Part shown: one piece after another, positions 12,901-25,928 of the stretch
How the letters are laid out: every line of letters starts with the position of its first letter
Numbering within the stretch: position 1 is the first letter of the stretch
NCBI RefSeq assembly: GCF_035594125.1
Contig: NC_087163.1
Coordinates: forward strand, 11,814,001 to 11,878,000
Reading direction: 5' to 3'
Length of the DNA: 64,000 nucleotides
Source of the DNA: Scylla paramamosain
Lineage: Eukaryota > Arthropoda > Malacostraca > Decapoda > Portunidae
The notes under the pieces: generated by a model
Databases searched by the model: none
Seen by the model: the letters and a program-made list of their open reading frames with translations, nothing else
What the model was told of the DNA's origin: nothing
Translations under genes and position numbers: made by a program

Positions 12901-14288
12901 TTCTTAAATATAATGTTCTTTGCATGTATTTAAGCGTTTTTGTAGATAACATGATCTAAAACATTCAAAATACAATTTTTTGGTAATGTTGTTCTGTTTC
13001 TCCATAAAGTTTGTTTTCCATGCGTTTTAGCGATTTGGTATATAAGGAGATCAAAACACTTAAACGCAAGTTTTTGGTATAAATTGGTGTTATTCCAATG
13101 TAATATGATTGCCCTGCTTTTTAGTGTTTTATTGCCTATCACGCTCAAAAACACTTAGAAGACACTTTTCTGGTAATGTCATTTTTTTCTCACATAAAGG
13201 TTGTTTAGCATGCAATTTGGGGTTTTGGTAACTAAGAATGTGAAAAGCACTCAAAATACACACATTTAGTAAGGTTGTTCTGTTTCTCAATTAAGAGTGT
13301 TATTCATGAGTTTCAGTATTTTGGTATCTAGGAACCTTCCCCATATACACGAGTTTTTGTGTTTTTTGCCTTTTGGTTCTTTTGAACTATAAAAAAAACT
13401 TATTATATACTATTCTTACAAAGTCCTTTTGTTTTCTAATATAGAGTGCTTTTGCATCAATTTTCGCGTTTATTGTAGGTAACAAGCTCAAAAACACTCA
13501 AAATATACCTTTTTGGTAAAGTTTTTCTATTTCTTGATATTGGTTGGTTTGCATCCGTTTTAGCGCTTTTTCTACGTAAAACACATAAAAAACACGTTTT
13601 CAGCAATTTTGTTTTGGATTCTCATATAGAGTGAGTTCCTTATTATTTATCGTTTTGGTACCTAACATGCTGAAAAACACTCAAAAACAAATTTCTGTTA
13701 AGATCGTTTAATTTCCTCAAATAGGAGTCTTTGGATGCACTTTAGGGTTTAATACATAACAGTCCCAAAAAAGCTAAAACTAACTTTTTTTGATAATTTT
13801 CTATTATCATATAAAAGTCCTGAATTTTCCCAGAATTTTTGCATCTCGGTACATATGAAGATGAATAACAAAAAAAAAAAATCCTATTTTTTTCATTTTC
13901 TTACTTTTTTTTTCTAAATAAAGAGTGTTATTTGTGGGTTTTAGCTTTTTGGTACTTAAGGAAATTAAAAACACCTATAATACACATTTCTCATAGTGTC
14001 CTTTCGTTTCGCAAACATAAGGTTCTTTGCATGTATTTGAGCGTTTTTATAGATAACATGATCAAAAACACTCAAAATATATGTTTTTGGTAATCTTATT
14101 TTGTTTCTCAATAAAAGGTGTTTTGCATGTATTTTAGCGTTTTGGTATGTAATGAGCTCAAAAACACTTAAAGGCAAGTTCTTGGTAAAAGTTGTTTTTA
14201 TTCCCATGTATTGTCATTGCCCTGCTTTTTAGTGCTTTATTGCCTAACACGCTCAAAAACACTCAAAAGACACTTTTTTGGTAATATC
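9996..14288 (+). repeat. Plus-orientation HOR block, mirror of 3.7-8.0 kb
   Basis: First part of the right palindrome arm. It holds three complete HOR units starting at 10624, 11732 and 12827 and a fourth from 13927 that is cut by the switch at 14288. The first two are subtype B, the later ones subtype A. It ends GGTAATATCA then TTATATGAAATAAG, mirroring the 3714 switch. Confidence 0.9.
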
Positions 14289-15313
14289 ATTATATGAAAT
14301 AAGAACATTATCAAAAAAGTTAAATTTAAAGTTTTTTTTTCGGACTGTTATGTAACAAACACCTAAATTGCATGCAAACCCACCTATATAGGGAAATTAA
14401 ACGTCTTTGCCAGAAAACTGTCTTATGAGTGTTTTTCAGCATGTTAGGAACCAACACGATAAAACCCAAGGAAGTCAATCTATATGGGAATCCAAAACAA
14501 AATTATTGAAAATGTGTCTTTTCGGTGTTTTACGTAGAAAACGCTAAAACGGATGCAAACCAACCAAAATAAAGAAATAGAATAACATTACCAAAAAGGT
14601 ATATTTTGAGTGTTTTTGAAATTGTTACCTACAAAAAACATGAAAATGGATGGAAAGCATTCTATATTGGGAAGCAAAAGGCATCAAAAAGAATGTTAGG
14701 CACCAAAACGATAAATAATATGAAAGTCACTCTATATGGAAATCCAAAACAAAATTACTGGAAACGTGTCCTTTAAAAGATTTACGTAGAAAAACGCTAA
14801 AATGAATGCAAACCGACCAATATGAAGAAATAGAATAACATTACCAAAAAATATATTTTGTGTGATCTTGAGCTTGTTACATAAAAAAAAACGCGAATAT
14901 GGATGCGAAGCACTCTATTTAAGGAAAAAAAAAGGACATAACGAGAAACAAGTATCATGAATATTTTATTGTTTCACCAGAATCACAAGGCAAAAAACGC
15001 AAACCTCGACTGTATGGAGAAGTTTCTAAGATACCAAAATACTGAAACTCATGAATAACACTCTTAATCAAGATACAGAACAACCTTACTAAATTCGTGT
15101 ATTTTGAGTGTTTTTTTTTACATTCTTAGTTACCAAAACCCCAAATTCAATGCGAAACTAGCTTTATGTGGGAAAAAAAAATGATATTGCCAGAAAAGTG
15201 TCTTTGAGTGTTTTTGAGCGTGTCAGGCAATAAAGCACTAAAAAGCAGGGCAATCACATTAAATGGGAATAAAACCAACTTTTACGAAGAACTTGCCTTT
15301 TAGTGTTTTTGAC
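14289..15313 (-). repeat. Minus-orientation block, mirror of 2.69-3.71 kb
   Basis: Contains the M4-to-M7 deletion junction (GGCATCAAAAAGAATGTTAG, about 14679-14700). It ends at the island junction GTGTTTTTGAC then ACGCATTTAG. Confidence 0.87.
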
Positions 15314-15744
15314 ACGCATTTAGTAAGGTTGCTCTGTTTCTCAATTAAGAGTGTTATTCATGAGTTTTTGCGTTTTTTGCCTTGTGGTTTTTTTGAATTA
15401 TAAAACATTCATTATCCACTTTTCTCGCAATGTCACTTTGTTTCCCAATATAGAGTGCTTTGTATCCATTTTCGCGTTTTTTTGTAGGTAGCAAGCTCAA
15501 AAACACTCAAAATATACATTTTTATTAAATGTTTTTCTGCTTCTTGATAATGGTTGGTTTGTATCAGTTTTAGCGTTTTTCTACGTAAAACACGGAAAAG
15601 ACACGTTTTTAGTAATTTTTTTTTTTTGATTCCCACATAGAGTGAGTTCCTTATTATTTATCGTTTTGGTGCCTAACATGCTGAAAAACACTCAAAAGAC
15701 AGATTTCTGGTAAGGTCTTTGATTTCCTTAAATGGGACGCTTTG
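15314..15744 (+). repeat. Inverted island, copy 2 (palindrome mirror of copy 1)
   Basis: M3 tail, M4, M5, M6, M7 and the start of M8 in plus orientation inside a minus block, bounded by the same junction words as the other copies. Confidence 0.87.
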
Positions 15745-18133
15745 CATGTGTTTTCAGTGTTTTTGAGTGTGTTACGCAATAAAGCACTAAAAGCCAAGGT
15801 AATCACATTACATGGGAATAAAACAAAATTTTACCAAGAACTTGCCTTTAAGTGTTTTTCAGTTTCTTACGTACCAAAACACTAAAACGCATGCAAAATA
15901 CAAAATACTTTTATGGAGAAACAGAATTACATTACCAAATACATGTATTTTGAGTGTTTTTGATCTTGTTGTCTATAAAAACGCTTAAATACATGTAAAG
16001 AACCTTATGTTTGGGAAACGAAAGAACATTACGAGAAACGTGTATTATGAGTGATTTTTAAGTTCCTTTAGTACCAAAAAGCTAAAACCCACAAATAACA
16101 CTCTTTAGAAAAATAAATAAATAAATAAAAAATAAGAAAATGGGATTTTTTTTTTGTTATTCATCTTTATAGGTACCGAGATGCCAAAATTCTGCCACAA
16201 TTCAGGGAATTTATGTGGAAAAAAGAACATTATCGTAAAAGTTAATTATAGCTTTTTTTTTCGGATTGTTATGTACCAAACCCTCAAGTGCATGCAAAGC
16301 CACCTATATAGGGAAGTTAAACGACTTTACCAGAAACCTGTCTTTTCAGTGTTTTCAGCATGTTAGGTAGGCACCAAAAAGACAAATAATTTGGAAGTCA
16401 GTCAATATGTGAATCCAAAAGAAAATTACCGAAAACGTGTCTTTTCAGTGTTTTACGTAGAAAAACGCTAAAGCGGATACAAACCATCCTATATAAAGAA
16501 ATACAATAACATTACCAAAAAGATATATTTTGAGTGTTTTTGAGCTTGTTACCTACAAAAAAAATGCCAAAATGGATGTAAAGCACTCTATATTAGGAAA
16601 CAAAAGGACATTACGAGAAACGTGTAAAATGAGTGTTTTATACTTTTAAAAGAACCACAAGGCAGTAAACGCAAAAACTCGTGTATATAGAGAAATTTCT
16701 TACATACCAAAATGATGAAATGCATGAATAACACTTTTAATCGATAAACCAAACTACCTTACCAAATTGTGTATTTTGAGTGTTTTTCACATTCTTAGTT
16801 ACGAAAATGCCAAATTACATGCGAAAATAGCTTCATGTGGGAAAAAAAAATGACATTACCAAAAAAGTGTCTTTTGAGTGTTTTTCAGCGTGATATGCAA
16901 CAAAGCTCTAAAAAGCAGAACGATCACATTACATGAGAATAAAACCCACTTTTACGAAGAAGTATTTTTTTAACCCCTTATATACCAAACCGCTAAAACG
17001 CATGCAAAACAAACTTTATGGAGAAACAGAATAACATTACCAAAAATATATATTTTGAGTGGTTTTGATCATGTTATCTATAAAAACTCTTAAGTACTTG
17101 CAAAGAACATTATAATTGGGAAACAAAAGGACATTACGAGAAACGTGTATTATGAGTGTTTTTTTTAAGTTCCTTAAGTACCAAAAAGCTAAAACACACA
17201 AATAACACTCTTTATATAAAAAAACGTAAAATAAATAGGATTTTTTTCTCTTTTTTTTGTTATTCATCTTCATAGGTACCGAGATGCCAAAATTCTGGGA
17301 AAATTCAGGGCAATTATGTGATTAATGAATATTATCAAAAAAGTTAATTTCAGCTTCTTTTTTTTTCGGACTGTTATGTACCACACCCTAAAGTACATGC
17401 AAAACCTCCAATATGAGGAAATTAAACGACCTTACCAGAAATCTGTGTTTTAAGTGTTTTTTAGCATGTTAGGCACAAAAACGATAAATAATAAGGAACT
17501 TACTCTATATTGGAATCCAAAACAAACTTACTTAAAACGTGTCTTCTCAGTGTTTTACGTAGAAAAATGTTAAAACGGATGAAAACGAACCAATATCAAG
17601 AAATAGAAAAACGTTACCATAAAGCTATATTTTGAGTGTTTTTGAGCTTTTTACCTACAAAAAACGCGAAAATTCATGCAAAACACTATATTGAGAAATA
17701 AAAGGACATTGCAAGAAAAGTGTATAACGAGTGTTTTATAGTTCAAAAGAACCACAAAGCAAAAAACGCAAATACTCGTGTATATGGAGAGATTTCCTAG
17801 ATTCCAAAATGCTGAAACTCATGAATAACACTCAATTGAGAAACAGAACAACCTTACTAAATGCGTGTATTTTCAGTGCTTTTCACATTCTTAGTCACCA
17901 AAAACTCAAAATTGCATGCGAAACCACCTTTATGTGAGAAAAAAAATGACATTACCAGAAAAGCGTCTTTTAAGTGTTTTTGAGCGTGATAGGCAATAAA
18001 GCACTAAAAAGCAGGGCAATCGTATTACATTGGAATAACATCAGTTTATACCAAAAACTTGCCTTTAAGTGTTTTTGAGCTCCTCATATACAAAACTGCC
18101 AAAACGCATGGAAAATACACTTTATCGAGAAAC
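15745..18133 (-). repeat. Minus-orientation HOR block
   Basis: Complete unit 16100-17206 (1107 bp), then a unit cut short at 18133, where GAGAAAC runs into a T-rich start of a plus island. The segment up to about 18009 belongs to the right palindrome arm. Confidence 0.87.
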
Positions 18134-18413
18134 TTTTTTTTGTTTTTTTTTTGTAGGTAACAAGCTCAAAAACACTCAAAATATACATTTTTGATGATAT
18201 TTTTCTAATTCTTGATACTGGTTGGTTTGCATCAGTTTTAGTGTTTTTCTACGTAAAACACTGAGAAGACACGTTTTCAGTAATTTTCTTTTGGATTCCC
18301 ACATAGAGTGAGTTCCTTATTATTTATTGTTTTGGTGCCTAATATGTTGAAAAACAATCAAAAGACAGATTTCTGGTAGGGTCTCTAATTTCCTCATATG
18401 CAAGGCGTTGCAT
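18134..18413 (+). repeat. Inverted island, copy 3 (truncated)
   Basis: Only the M5-M6-M7 part of the island is present. It starts inside M5 after a T-rich run, with GTAGGTAACAAGCTC, and leaves by the shared exit GCATGTCTTTTGAG into reversed M2 (GAGCGTGTTACGCAATAAAG). The M3-M4 part is lost. Confidence 0.82.
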
Positions 18414-19910
18414 GTCTTTTGAGTAATTTTGAGCGTGTTACGCAATAAAGCACTAAAAAGGAAGGGCAATCACATTACATGGGAATAAAACCAAATTTTA
18501 TCTAGAACTTACCTTTAAGTGTTTTTGAGCTCCTTACATACCAAAACCCTAAAATGTTTGCAAAATACATTTTATGGAGAAACAGAATAATATTACCAAA
18601 TACATGTATTTTGAGTGTTTTTGATCATATTATCTATAAAAACGCTTAAATACATGCAAAGAACCTTATGTTTTAGAAACGAAAGGACATTACGAGAAAC
18701 GTGTATTATGAGTGTTTTTTAAGTTCTTTCAGTACCTAAAAGCTAAAACCCACAAATAACACTCTTTATTTAGAAAAAAAATAATAAACAAAAAAAAAAT
18801 AAAAAAATGGATTTTTTTTTTGTTATTCATCCTTATAGGTACCGAGATGCCAAAATTCTGCCAAAATTTAGAGAATTTATGTGGAAAAAAGAACATTACC
18901 CAAAAAGTTAATTATAGCTTTTTTTTTTCTTATTGTTAAGTACCAAACCCTAGAGTGCATGCAAAGACACTTATATAGGGAAGTTAAACGACTTTATCAA
19001 AAAGCTGTCTTTTCAGTGTTTTTCAGCATGTTAGGCACCAACACGAAAAATAATATGGAAGTCAGTCAATAAGTGAATCCAAAACAAAATTACTGAAAAC
19101 GTGTCTTTTCTGTGTTTTACGTAGAAAAACACTAAAGCAGATGCAAACCAACCTATATAAAGAAATAGAATAACATTACCAAAAAGATATATTTTGAGTG
19201 TTTTTGAGCTTGTTACCTACAAAAAATGGAAAAAATGGATGTAAAGCACTCTATATTAGGAAACAAAAGGACTTTACGAGAAACGTGTATAATGAGTGTT
19301 TTATAGTTTTAAAACAACCACAAGGCAATAAACGTAAAAAAATTCGTGTATATAGAGAAATTTCTTACAAACCGAAATGATGAAATACATGAATAACACT
19401 TTTAATTAATAAACAGAACTACCTTACCAAATTGTGTATTTTAAGTGTTTTTCACATTCTTAGTTACGAAAATGCCAAATTACATGCGAAACTACCTTCA
19501 TGTGGGAAAAAAAAAATGACATTACCAAAAAAGTCTTTTTAGTGTTTTTGAGCGTGATATGCAACAATGCCCTAAAAAGCAGAACAATCACATTACATGG
19601 GAATAAAACCAACTTTTACGAAGAACTTGCCTTTAAGTGTTTTTTAACTTCTTACATACCAAATCTCTAAAACGTAGGGAAAACACCCTTTATGGAGAAA
19701 CCGAATAACATTACCAAAAACATGTATTTTGAGTGTTTTTGATCATTTAACCTATAAAAACGCTTAAATACATGTAAAGGACCCTATGTTTGTATAACAA
19801 AAGGATATTACGAAAATCGTATATTATGAGTGTTTTTAAGTTACTTAAGTACCAAAAATCTAAAACCCACAAATAACACAAAATACACAAAAAATAACAC
19901 AAAAAAAAAA

Positions 19911-19935
19911 TTTTTCTCTCTATAAGAGAGAAAAA
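19911..19935. repeat. Short perfect hairpin in an M9 A/T tract
   Basis: TTTTTCTCTCT (19911-19921) and AGAGAGAAAAA (19925-19935) form an 11-bp stem with a 3-nt ATA loop, flanked by A and T runs. Related copies have only one half (AGAGAGAAAA near 26880), so this looks like a local inverted duplication. Confidence 0.85.
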
Positions 19936-20145
19936 AAAATTTTTTGTTATTCATCTTCATAGTTACCGAGATGCCAAAATTCTGGCAAAATTAATGGAAA
20001 TTTTGTAAAAAAAAAAAAAAAACATTATATAAAAAATAATTTTAGCTTTTTTCCGGAGTTATGTACAAACCCTGAAGTGTATGGAAATCCACCTATATGG
20101 GGAAATTACACGACTTTAACAGAAACCTGTCTTTTGAGTGTTTTT

Positions 20146-20170
20146 CAGCAATATCAACAATATTTCTGAA
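20146..20170 (-). repeat. Subtype-D M6/M7 fusion, copy 2
   Basis: CAGCAATATCAACAATATTT joins M7 to M6, the same fusion as at 27.09 kb. Confidence 0.82.
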
Positions 20171-23100
20171 AACGTGTATTTTCAGTGATTTACGTAGAAA
20201 AACGCTAAAACGGATGTAAACCAACCAATATGAAGAAATAGAATAACATTACCAAAAAGATATATTTTGATGTGTTTTTGAGCTTGTTACCTACAAAAAA
20301 TGAAAAAATTGGATGGAAAGCACTTGATATTGGCAAAGAAAAGGACATTACGAGAAACGTGTATGAGTGTTTTATAGTTTGACAAGAACCAGAAGGAAAA
20401 AAACTCAAAAACTCGTGTAAAATAAAGAAGTTTCTTACATACCAAAAAGCTGAAATTCATGAATAACAATTTTAATTTTGAAACAGAAATACCTTACCAA
20501 ATGTGTGTATTAGAAAAGTTTCTTACATACCAAAATGCTGGAACTCATGAATAATATTTTTAATTAAGAAATAGAACAACCTTACTAAATTGATGTGTTT
20601 TGAGTTTTTTTCACATTCTTAGTTACCAAAACCCCAAATTCCATGCAAAACTAGCTTTATGTGGGAAAAAAAATGATATTACAAGAAAAGTGTTTTTTGA
20701 GTGTTTTTGAGCGTGTTAGGCAATAAAGCACTAAAAAGCAGGGTAATAACATTACATAGGAATAAAAATAACTTTTACCTAGAACTTGTCTTTAAGTGTT
20801 ATTGAGCTCATTACATACCAAAACGCTAAAACGCATGCAAAACACCTTTTATGGAGAAACAAAATAAAATTACCAAAAACATATATTTTGAAGGTTTAGA
20901 TCATGTTATCTATAAAAACGCTTAAATACATACAAAGAACCTTATGTTTGCAAAAGGAAAGGACATTACGAGAAATGTGTATTATAAGTGTTTTTAAGTT
21001 CTTTAAGTACGAAAAAGTTAAAACCCACAAATAACACTCTTTATTTAAAAAAAAAAAAAAAAAAGTAAGAAAATAAAAAAAATAAGATTTTTTTTTTTTT
21101 GTTATTAATCTTCATTAGGTACCGAGATTCCAAACTTCTGGGAAAATTCAGGACTATTATATGATAAAAGAAAATTATCAAAAAAGTTAATTTTAGCTTT
21201 TTTTAAGGACTGTTATAATTATACCAAACCCTAAAGTGCATCCAAAGACTCCTATATGAGGAAATTAAACGACCTTACCAGAAATCTGTTTTTTGAGTGT
21301 TTTTTCAGCATGTTAGTCACCAAAACGATAAATAATAAGGAACTCACTCTATATGAGAATCCAAATCAAAATTGCTGAAAACGTGTCTTTTCAGTGTTTT
21401 ACGTAGAAAAATGCTGAAACAGATGCAAACCATCCAATATCAAGAAATAGAAAAACATTACCAAAAAGGTATATTTTGAGTGTTTTTGAGCTTGTTACCT
21501 ACAAAAAACGGGAAAATTGATGCAAAGCACTCTATATTAGAAAACAAAAGGACTTTGCAAGAAAAGTGTATAATGAGTTTTTTATAGTTAAAACGAACCA
21601 AAAGGCAAAAAACACAAAAACTCGTGTATATGGAGAATGTTCCTAGATACCAAACTGCTGAAACTCATGAAGAACACTCTTAATTGAGAAACAGAACCAC
21701 CTTACTAAATGCGTGTATTTTGCGAGGTTTTCACATTCTTAGTTATCAAAACCCCAAATTGCATGCGAAACCACCTTTATGTGAGGAAAAAAATGACATT
21801 ACCAGAAAAGCGTCTTTTAAGTGTTTTTGAGCGTGAAAGGCAATAAAGCACTAAAAAGCACGGCAATCATATTACATTGGAATAACACCAATTTATACCA
21901 AAAAAAACTTGCCTTTAAGTGTTTTTGAGCTCCTTATATAACAAACCGCTAAAACGTATGCAAAACAAACTTTATGGAGAAACAGAATAGCATTACAAAA
22001 AACATATATTTTGAGCGTTTTTAATGATGTTATCTATAAAAACGTTTAAATACATGCAAAGAACATTATGTTTGGGAAAGAAAAGGACATTACAAGAAAC
22101 GTGTATTATGAGTGTGTTCCTTCAGTAACAAAAAGCTAAAACCCACAAATAACTTTCTTTATTTAGAAAATAAAAAATAAAAAAATATAAAAAATAAGAT
22201 TTTTTTTTTGTTATTCATCTTCATAGTACCCATATGCCGAAATTCTGGGAAAATTCAGGGAAATCGTATGAAAAAAGAATATTATCAAAAAAGTTAATTT
22301 CAGCTTTTTTTTTTTCGAACTGTTATGTATCAAACCCTAAAGTGCATGCAAACCCTCCTATATGAAGAAATTTAACGACCTTACCAGAAATCTGTGTTTT
22401 TGAATGTTTTTTTAGCATGTTAAGCAACAAAAAGATAAATAATAAGGAACTCACCTCTATATGGGAATCCAAAACAAAGTTACTGAAAACGTGTCTTCTC
22501 AGTGTTTTACGTAGAAAAACACTAAAACGGATGCAAAGCAACCAATATCAACGAATAGAAAAACGTAAATATAAAGGTATATTTTGAATGTTTTTGAGCT
22601 TATTACCTACAAAAAACGCGAAAATTGATGCAAAGCACTCTATATTGGTAAACAAAAGGACATTGCAAGAAAAGTGTATAATGATTGTTTTATAGTTTAA
22701 AAGAACCACAAGGCAAAAAACGCAAAATCTCGTGTATATGGAGAGGTTTCCTAGTTACAAAAATGCTAAAACTCATGTATAACACTCCTAATTGAGAAAC
22801 AGAACAACCTTAATAAATGCGTGTATTTTGAGTGCTTTTCACATTCTAAGTTACCAAAACCCCAAATTTCATGGGAAAATAGATTTGCGGGAAAAAAAAT
22901 GACTTTACCAGAAAAGTGTCTTTTAAGTGTTTTTGAGCGTGATAGGCAATAAAGGACTAATAAGGAGGGCAATCACATTACATTGAATGAAAACTCATTT
23001 TTACCAAGAACTTGCCTTTAAGTGTTTTTGAGCTCCTTATATACCAAAACACTAAAACGCCTGCAAAACACTCTTTATGGTGAAACAGAATAATATTACC

Positions 23101-25472
23101 AAAAACATATATTTTGAGTGTTTTTGATCATGTTACCAATGAAAACGTTTAAATACATGCACAGAACACTATTTTTGCCAAACAAAAGGAGATTACGAGA
23201 AACGTGTATTATGAGTGTTTTTAAGCTCATTAATTACGAAAAAGCTAAAAACCACAAATAACACTCTTTATTGAGAAACAATAAATAAATAAAAAAAAAT
23301 ATATTTTTTTTTTTTCTTATTCATTTTCACAGATACCGAGATGCCAAAATTCGGGCAAAATTCAGCAAATTATGTGAAATAAGAACATTATCAAAAAAAT
23401 TAAATTTAGCTTTTTTTTTCGGACTATTATGTACCAAACCCCTAAAGTGCTTGCAAAGCCACCTATATGGGGAATTTAAACGTTTTTGCCAGAAAACGGT
23501 CTTATGAGTGTTTTTCAGCATCTTAGGAACCAACACGATAAATAACATGGAAGTCAATCTATATGGGAATCCAAAACAATGTCTTTTCGGTGTTTTACGT
23601 TGAAAAACGCTAAAACGAATCCAAACCAACCAATATGAAGGAATAAAATAACATTACCAAAAAGGTATATTTTGAGTGTTTTTGAAATTGTTACCTACAA
23701 AAAACGCGAAAATAGATGGAAAGCTCTGTATATATGGAAGCAAAAGGACATTACGAGAAACGTGTATAATGTGTTTTATAGTTTCACAAGAACTACAAGG
23801 CAAAAAACGCAAAAACTCGTGTATATAGAGAAGTTTTTTACATTCCAAAGTGCTGAAAATCTGGAACAACACTTTTAATTGAGAAACAGAACAATCTTAC
23901 TAAATGCATGTATTTTGAGTGCTTTTCACATCCTTAGTTACCAAAACCCCAAATTCCATGCGAAACTAGCTTTATGTGGGAAAAAAAATGACATTACCAG
24001 AAAAATGTCTTTTGAGTGTTTTTGAGAGTGTTAGGCAATAAAGCACTAAAAAGCAGGGCAATCACATTACATTGAAATAAAACCAATTTTTAACAAGAAC
24101 TTGCCTTCAAGTGTATTTGAGCTCCTTATATACCAAAACACTAAAATGCATGCAAAATACACTTTATGGTGAAACAGAATATAACATTACCAAAAACATG
24201 TATTTTGAGTATTTTTGATCATGTTACCAATAAAAACGCTTAAATACATGCAAAGAACCCTATTTTTGGGAAACGAAAGGACATTACGAGAAACGTGTAT
24301 TATGAGTGTTTTTAAGTTCATTAAGTACGAAAAAGCTAAAAGCCACAAATTACACTCTTTATTGAAAAAATAAATAAATAAATAAATAAAAAAATACGTT
24401 TTTTTTTTTTTCATTCTTATTCATCTTCACAGGTAAGGAGTACCAAAATTCGGGCAAAGTTCAGGAAATTATATAAAATAAGAACATTATCAAAAAAGTT
24501 ACATTTAGCTTTTTTTTTGGACTGTTATGTACCAAACCATTGCATGCAAAGCCACTATATGGGGAAATTAAACGTCTTTGCCAGGAAACTGTCTTATGAG
24601 GGTTTTTCAGCATGTTAGCAACCAACACGATAAAACCCAAGAAAGTCAATCTATATGAGAATCCAAAACAAAATTACTGAAAACGTGTCTTTTTGGTTTA
24701 TTACGTAGAAAACGCTAAAACGGATGCAAACCAACCAAAATGAAGAAATAGAATAACATTACCAAAAAGGTATATTTTGAGTGTTTTTGAAATTGTTACC
24801 TACAAAAAACGCGAAAATGGATGGAAAGCACTCTATATTGGGACACAAAAGGCAACAAAAAGCATGTTAGTCACCAAAACGATAAATAATATGAAAGTCA
24901 CTCTATATGGAAATCCAAAACAAAATTACTGGAAACGTGTCTTTTAAAAGATTTAAGTAGAAAAACGCTTAAACGGATGCAAACCAACCAACATAAAGAA
25001 ATAGAATAACATTACCAAAAAATATATTTTGTGTTTTCTTGAGCTTGTTACATAAAAAAAAAACGCAAAAATATATGCAAACCACTCTATATATAAGGAA
25101 AAAAAAAACATAACGAGAAACGTGTGTTTTATAGTTTCACCAGAATCACAAGGCAAAAAACGCAAAAACTCGACTATATGGAGAAGTTTCTAAGATACCA
25201 AAATACTGAAACTCATGAATAACACTCTTAATCAAGAAACAGAACAAGAACCTTACTAAATGCGTGTATTTTGAGTGTTTTTTTACATTCTTAGTTACCA
25301 AAACCCCAAATTCCATGCGAAACTAGCTTTCTGTAGGAAAAAAATCACATTACCAGAAAAGTGTCTTTGAGTGTTTTTTAGCGTGTTAGGCAATAAAGCA
25401 CTAAAAAGCAAGCCAATCACATTACACGGGAATGAAACCAACTTTTACGAAGAACTTGCCTTTTAGTGTTTT

Positions 25473-25928
25473 TGACACGCATTTAGTAAGGTTCCTCTGT
25501 TTCCCAATTAAGAGTGTTATTCATGAGTTTCAGCATATACACGAGTTTTTGCGTTTTTTGCCTTGTGGTTTTTTTGAACTATAAATTATTTATTATACAC
25601 TTTTCTCGCAATGTCCCTTTGTTTCCCAATATAGAGTGCTTTGTATCCATTTTCCCGTTTTTTTGTAGGTAACAAGCTCAAAAACACTCAAAATACATAT
25701 TTTTGGTAAGTTTTTCTGCTTCTTGATATTGGTTGGTTTGAATCAGTTTTAGCGTTTTTCTTCTTAAAACACTGAAAAAGACACGTTTTCACTAATTTTC
25801 TTTTGGATTCCCACATAGAGTGAGTTCCTTATTATTTATCGTTTTGGTGCCTAACATTCTGAAAAACACTCAAAAGACAGATTTCTGGTAAGGTCTTTAA
25901 TTTCCTCATATGGGACGCTTTGCATGTC
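25473..25928 (+). repeat. Inverted island, copy 4
   Basis: Enters at TTTTTGACACGCATTTAG and leaves at TTTGCATGTCTTTTCAG, like the other copies. M4 is shortened here: the CAGCATATACACGAG word shows that part of its first half is missing. Confidence 0.86.

Larger units (their letters stand above)
9996..18009 (-). repeat. Right arm of giant inverted repeat
   Basis: Reverse complement of 1-8006. It starts at TTAAAAGTCTAATTC (9996-10010), which pairs with 7992-8006. The last clearly paired landmark is the 17731-17937 segment; beyond 18009 the sequence continues as ordinary minus-orientation satellite whose partner would lie left of position 1. HOR starts (first base of monomer 10) inside the plus part fall at 10624, 11732, 12827 and 13927, giving units of 1108, 1095 and 1100 bp. 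Confidence 0.93.
18414..25472 (-). repeat. Long minus-orientation HOR block
   Basis: Complete units are 18761-19877, 19878-21035, 21036-22153, 22154-23262 and 23263-24353 (1117, 1158, 1118, 1109 and 1091 bp). The second begins as subtype D with an M6/M7 fusion near 20146-20170 and a small M3/M4 duplication near 20.5 kb, which accounts for its extra length. Units from 22.88 kb are subtype B. The M4-to-M7 deletion junction lies at 24846-24870. Confidence 0.88.
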
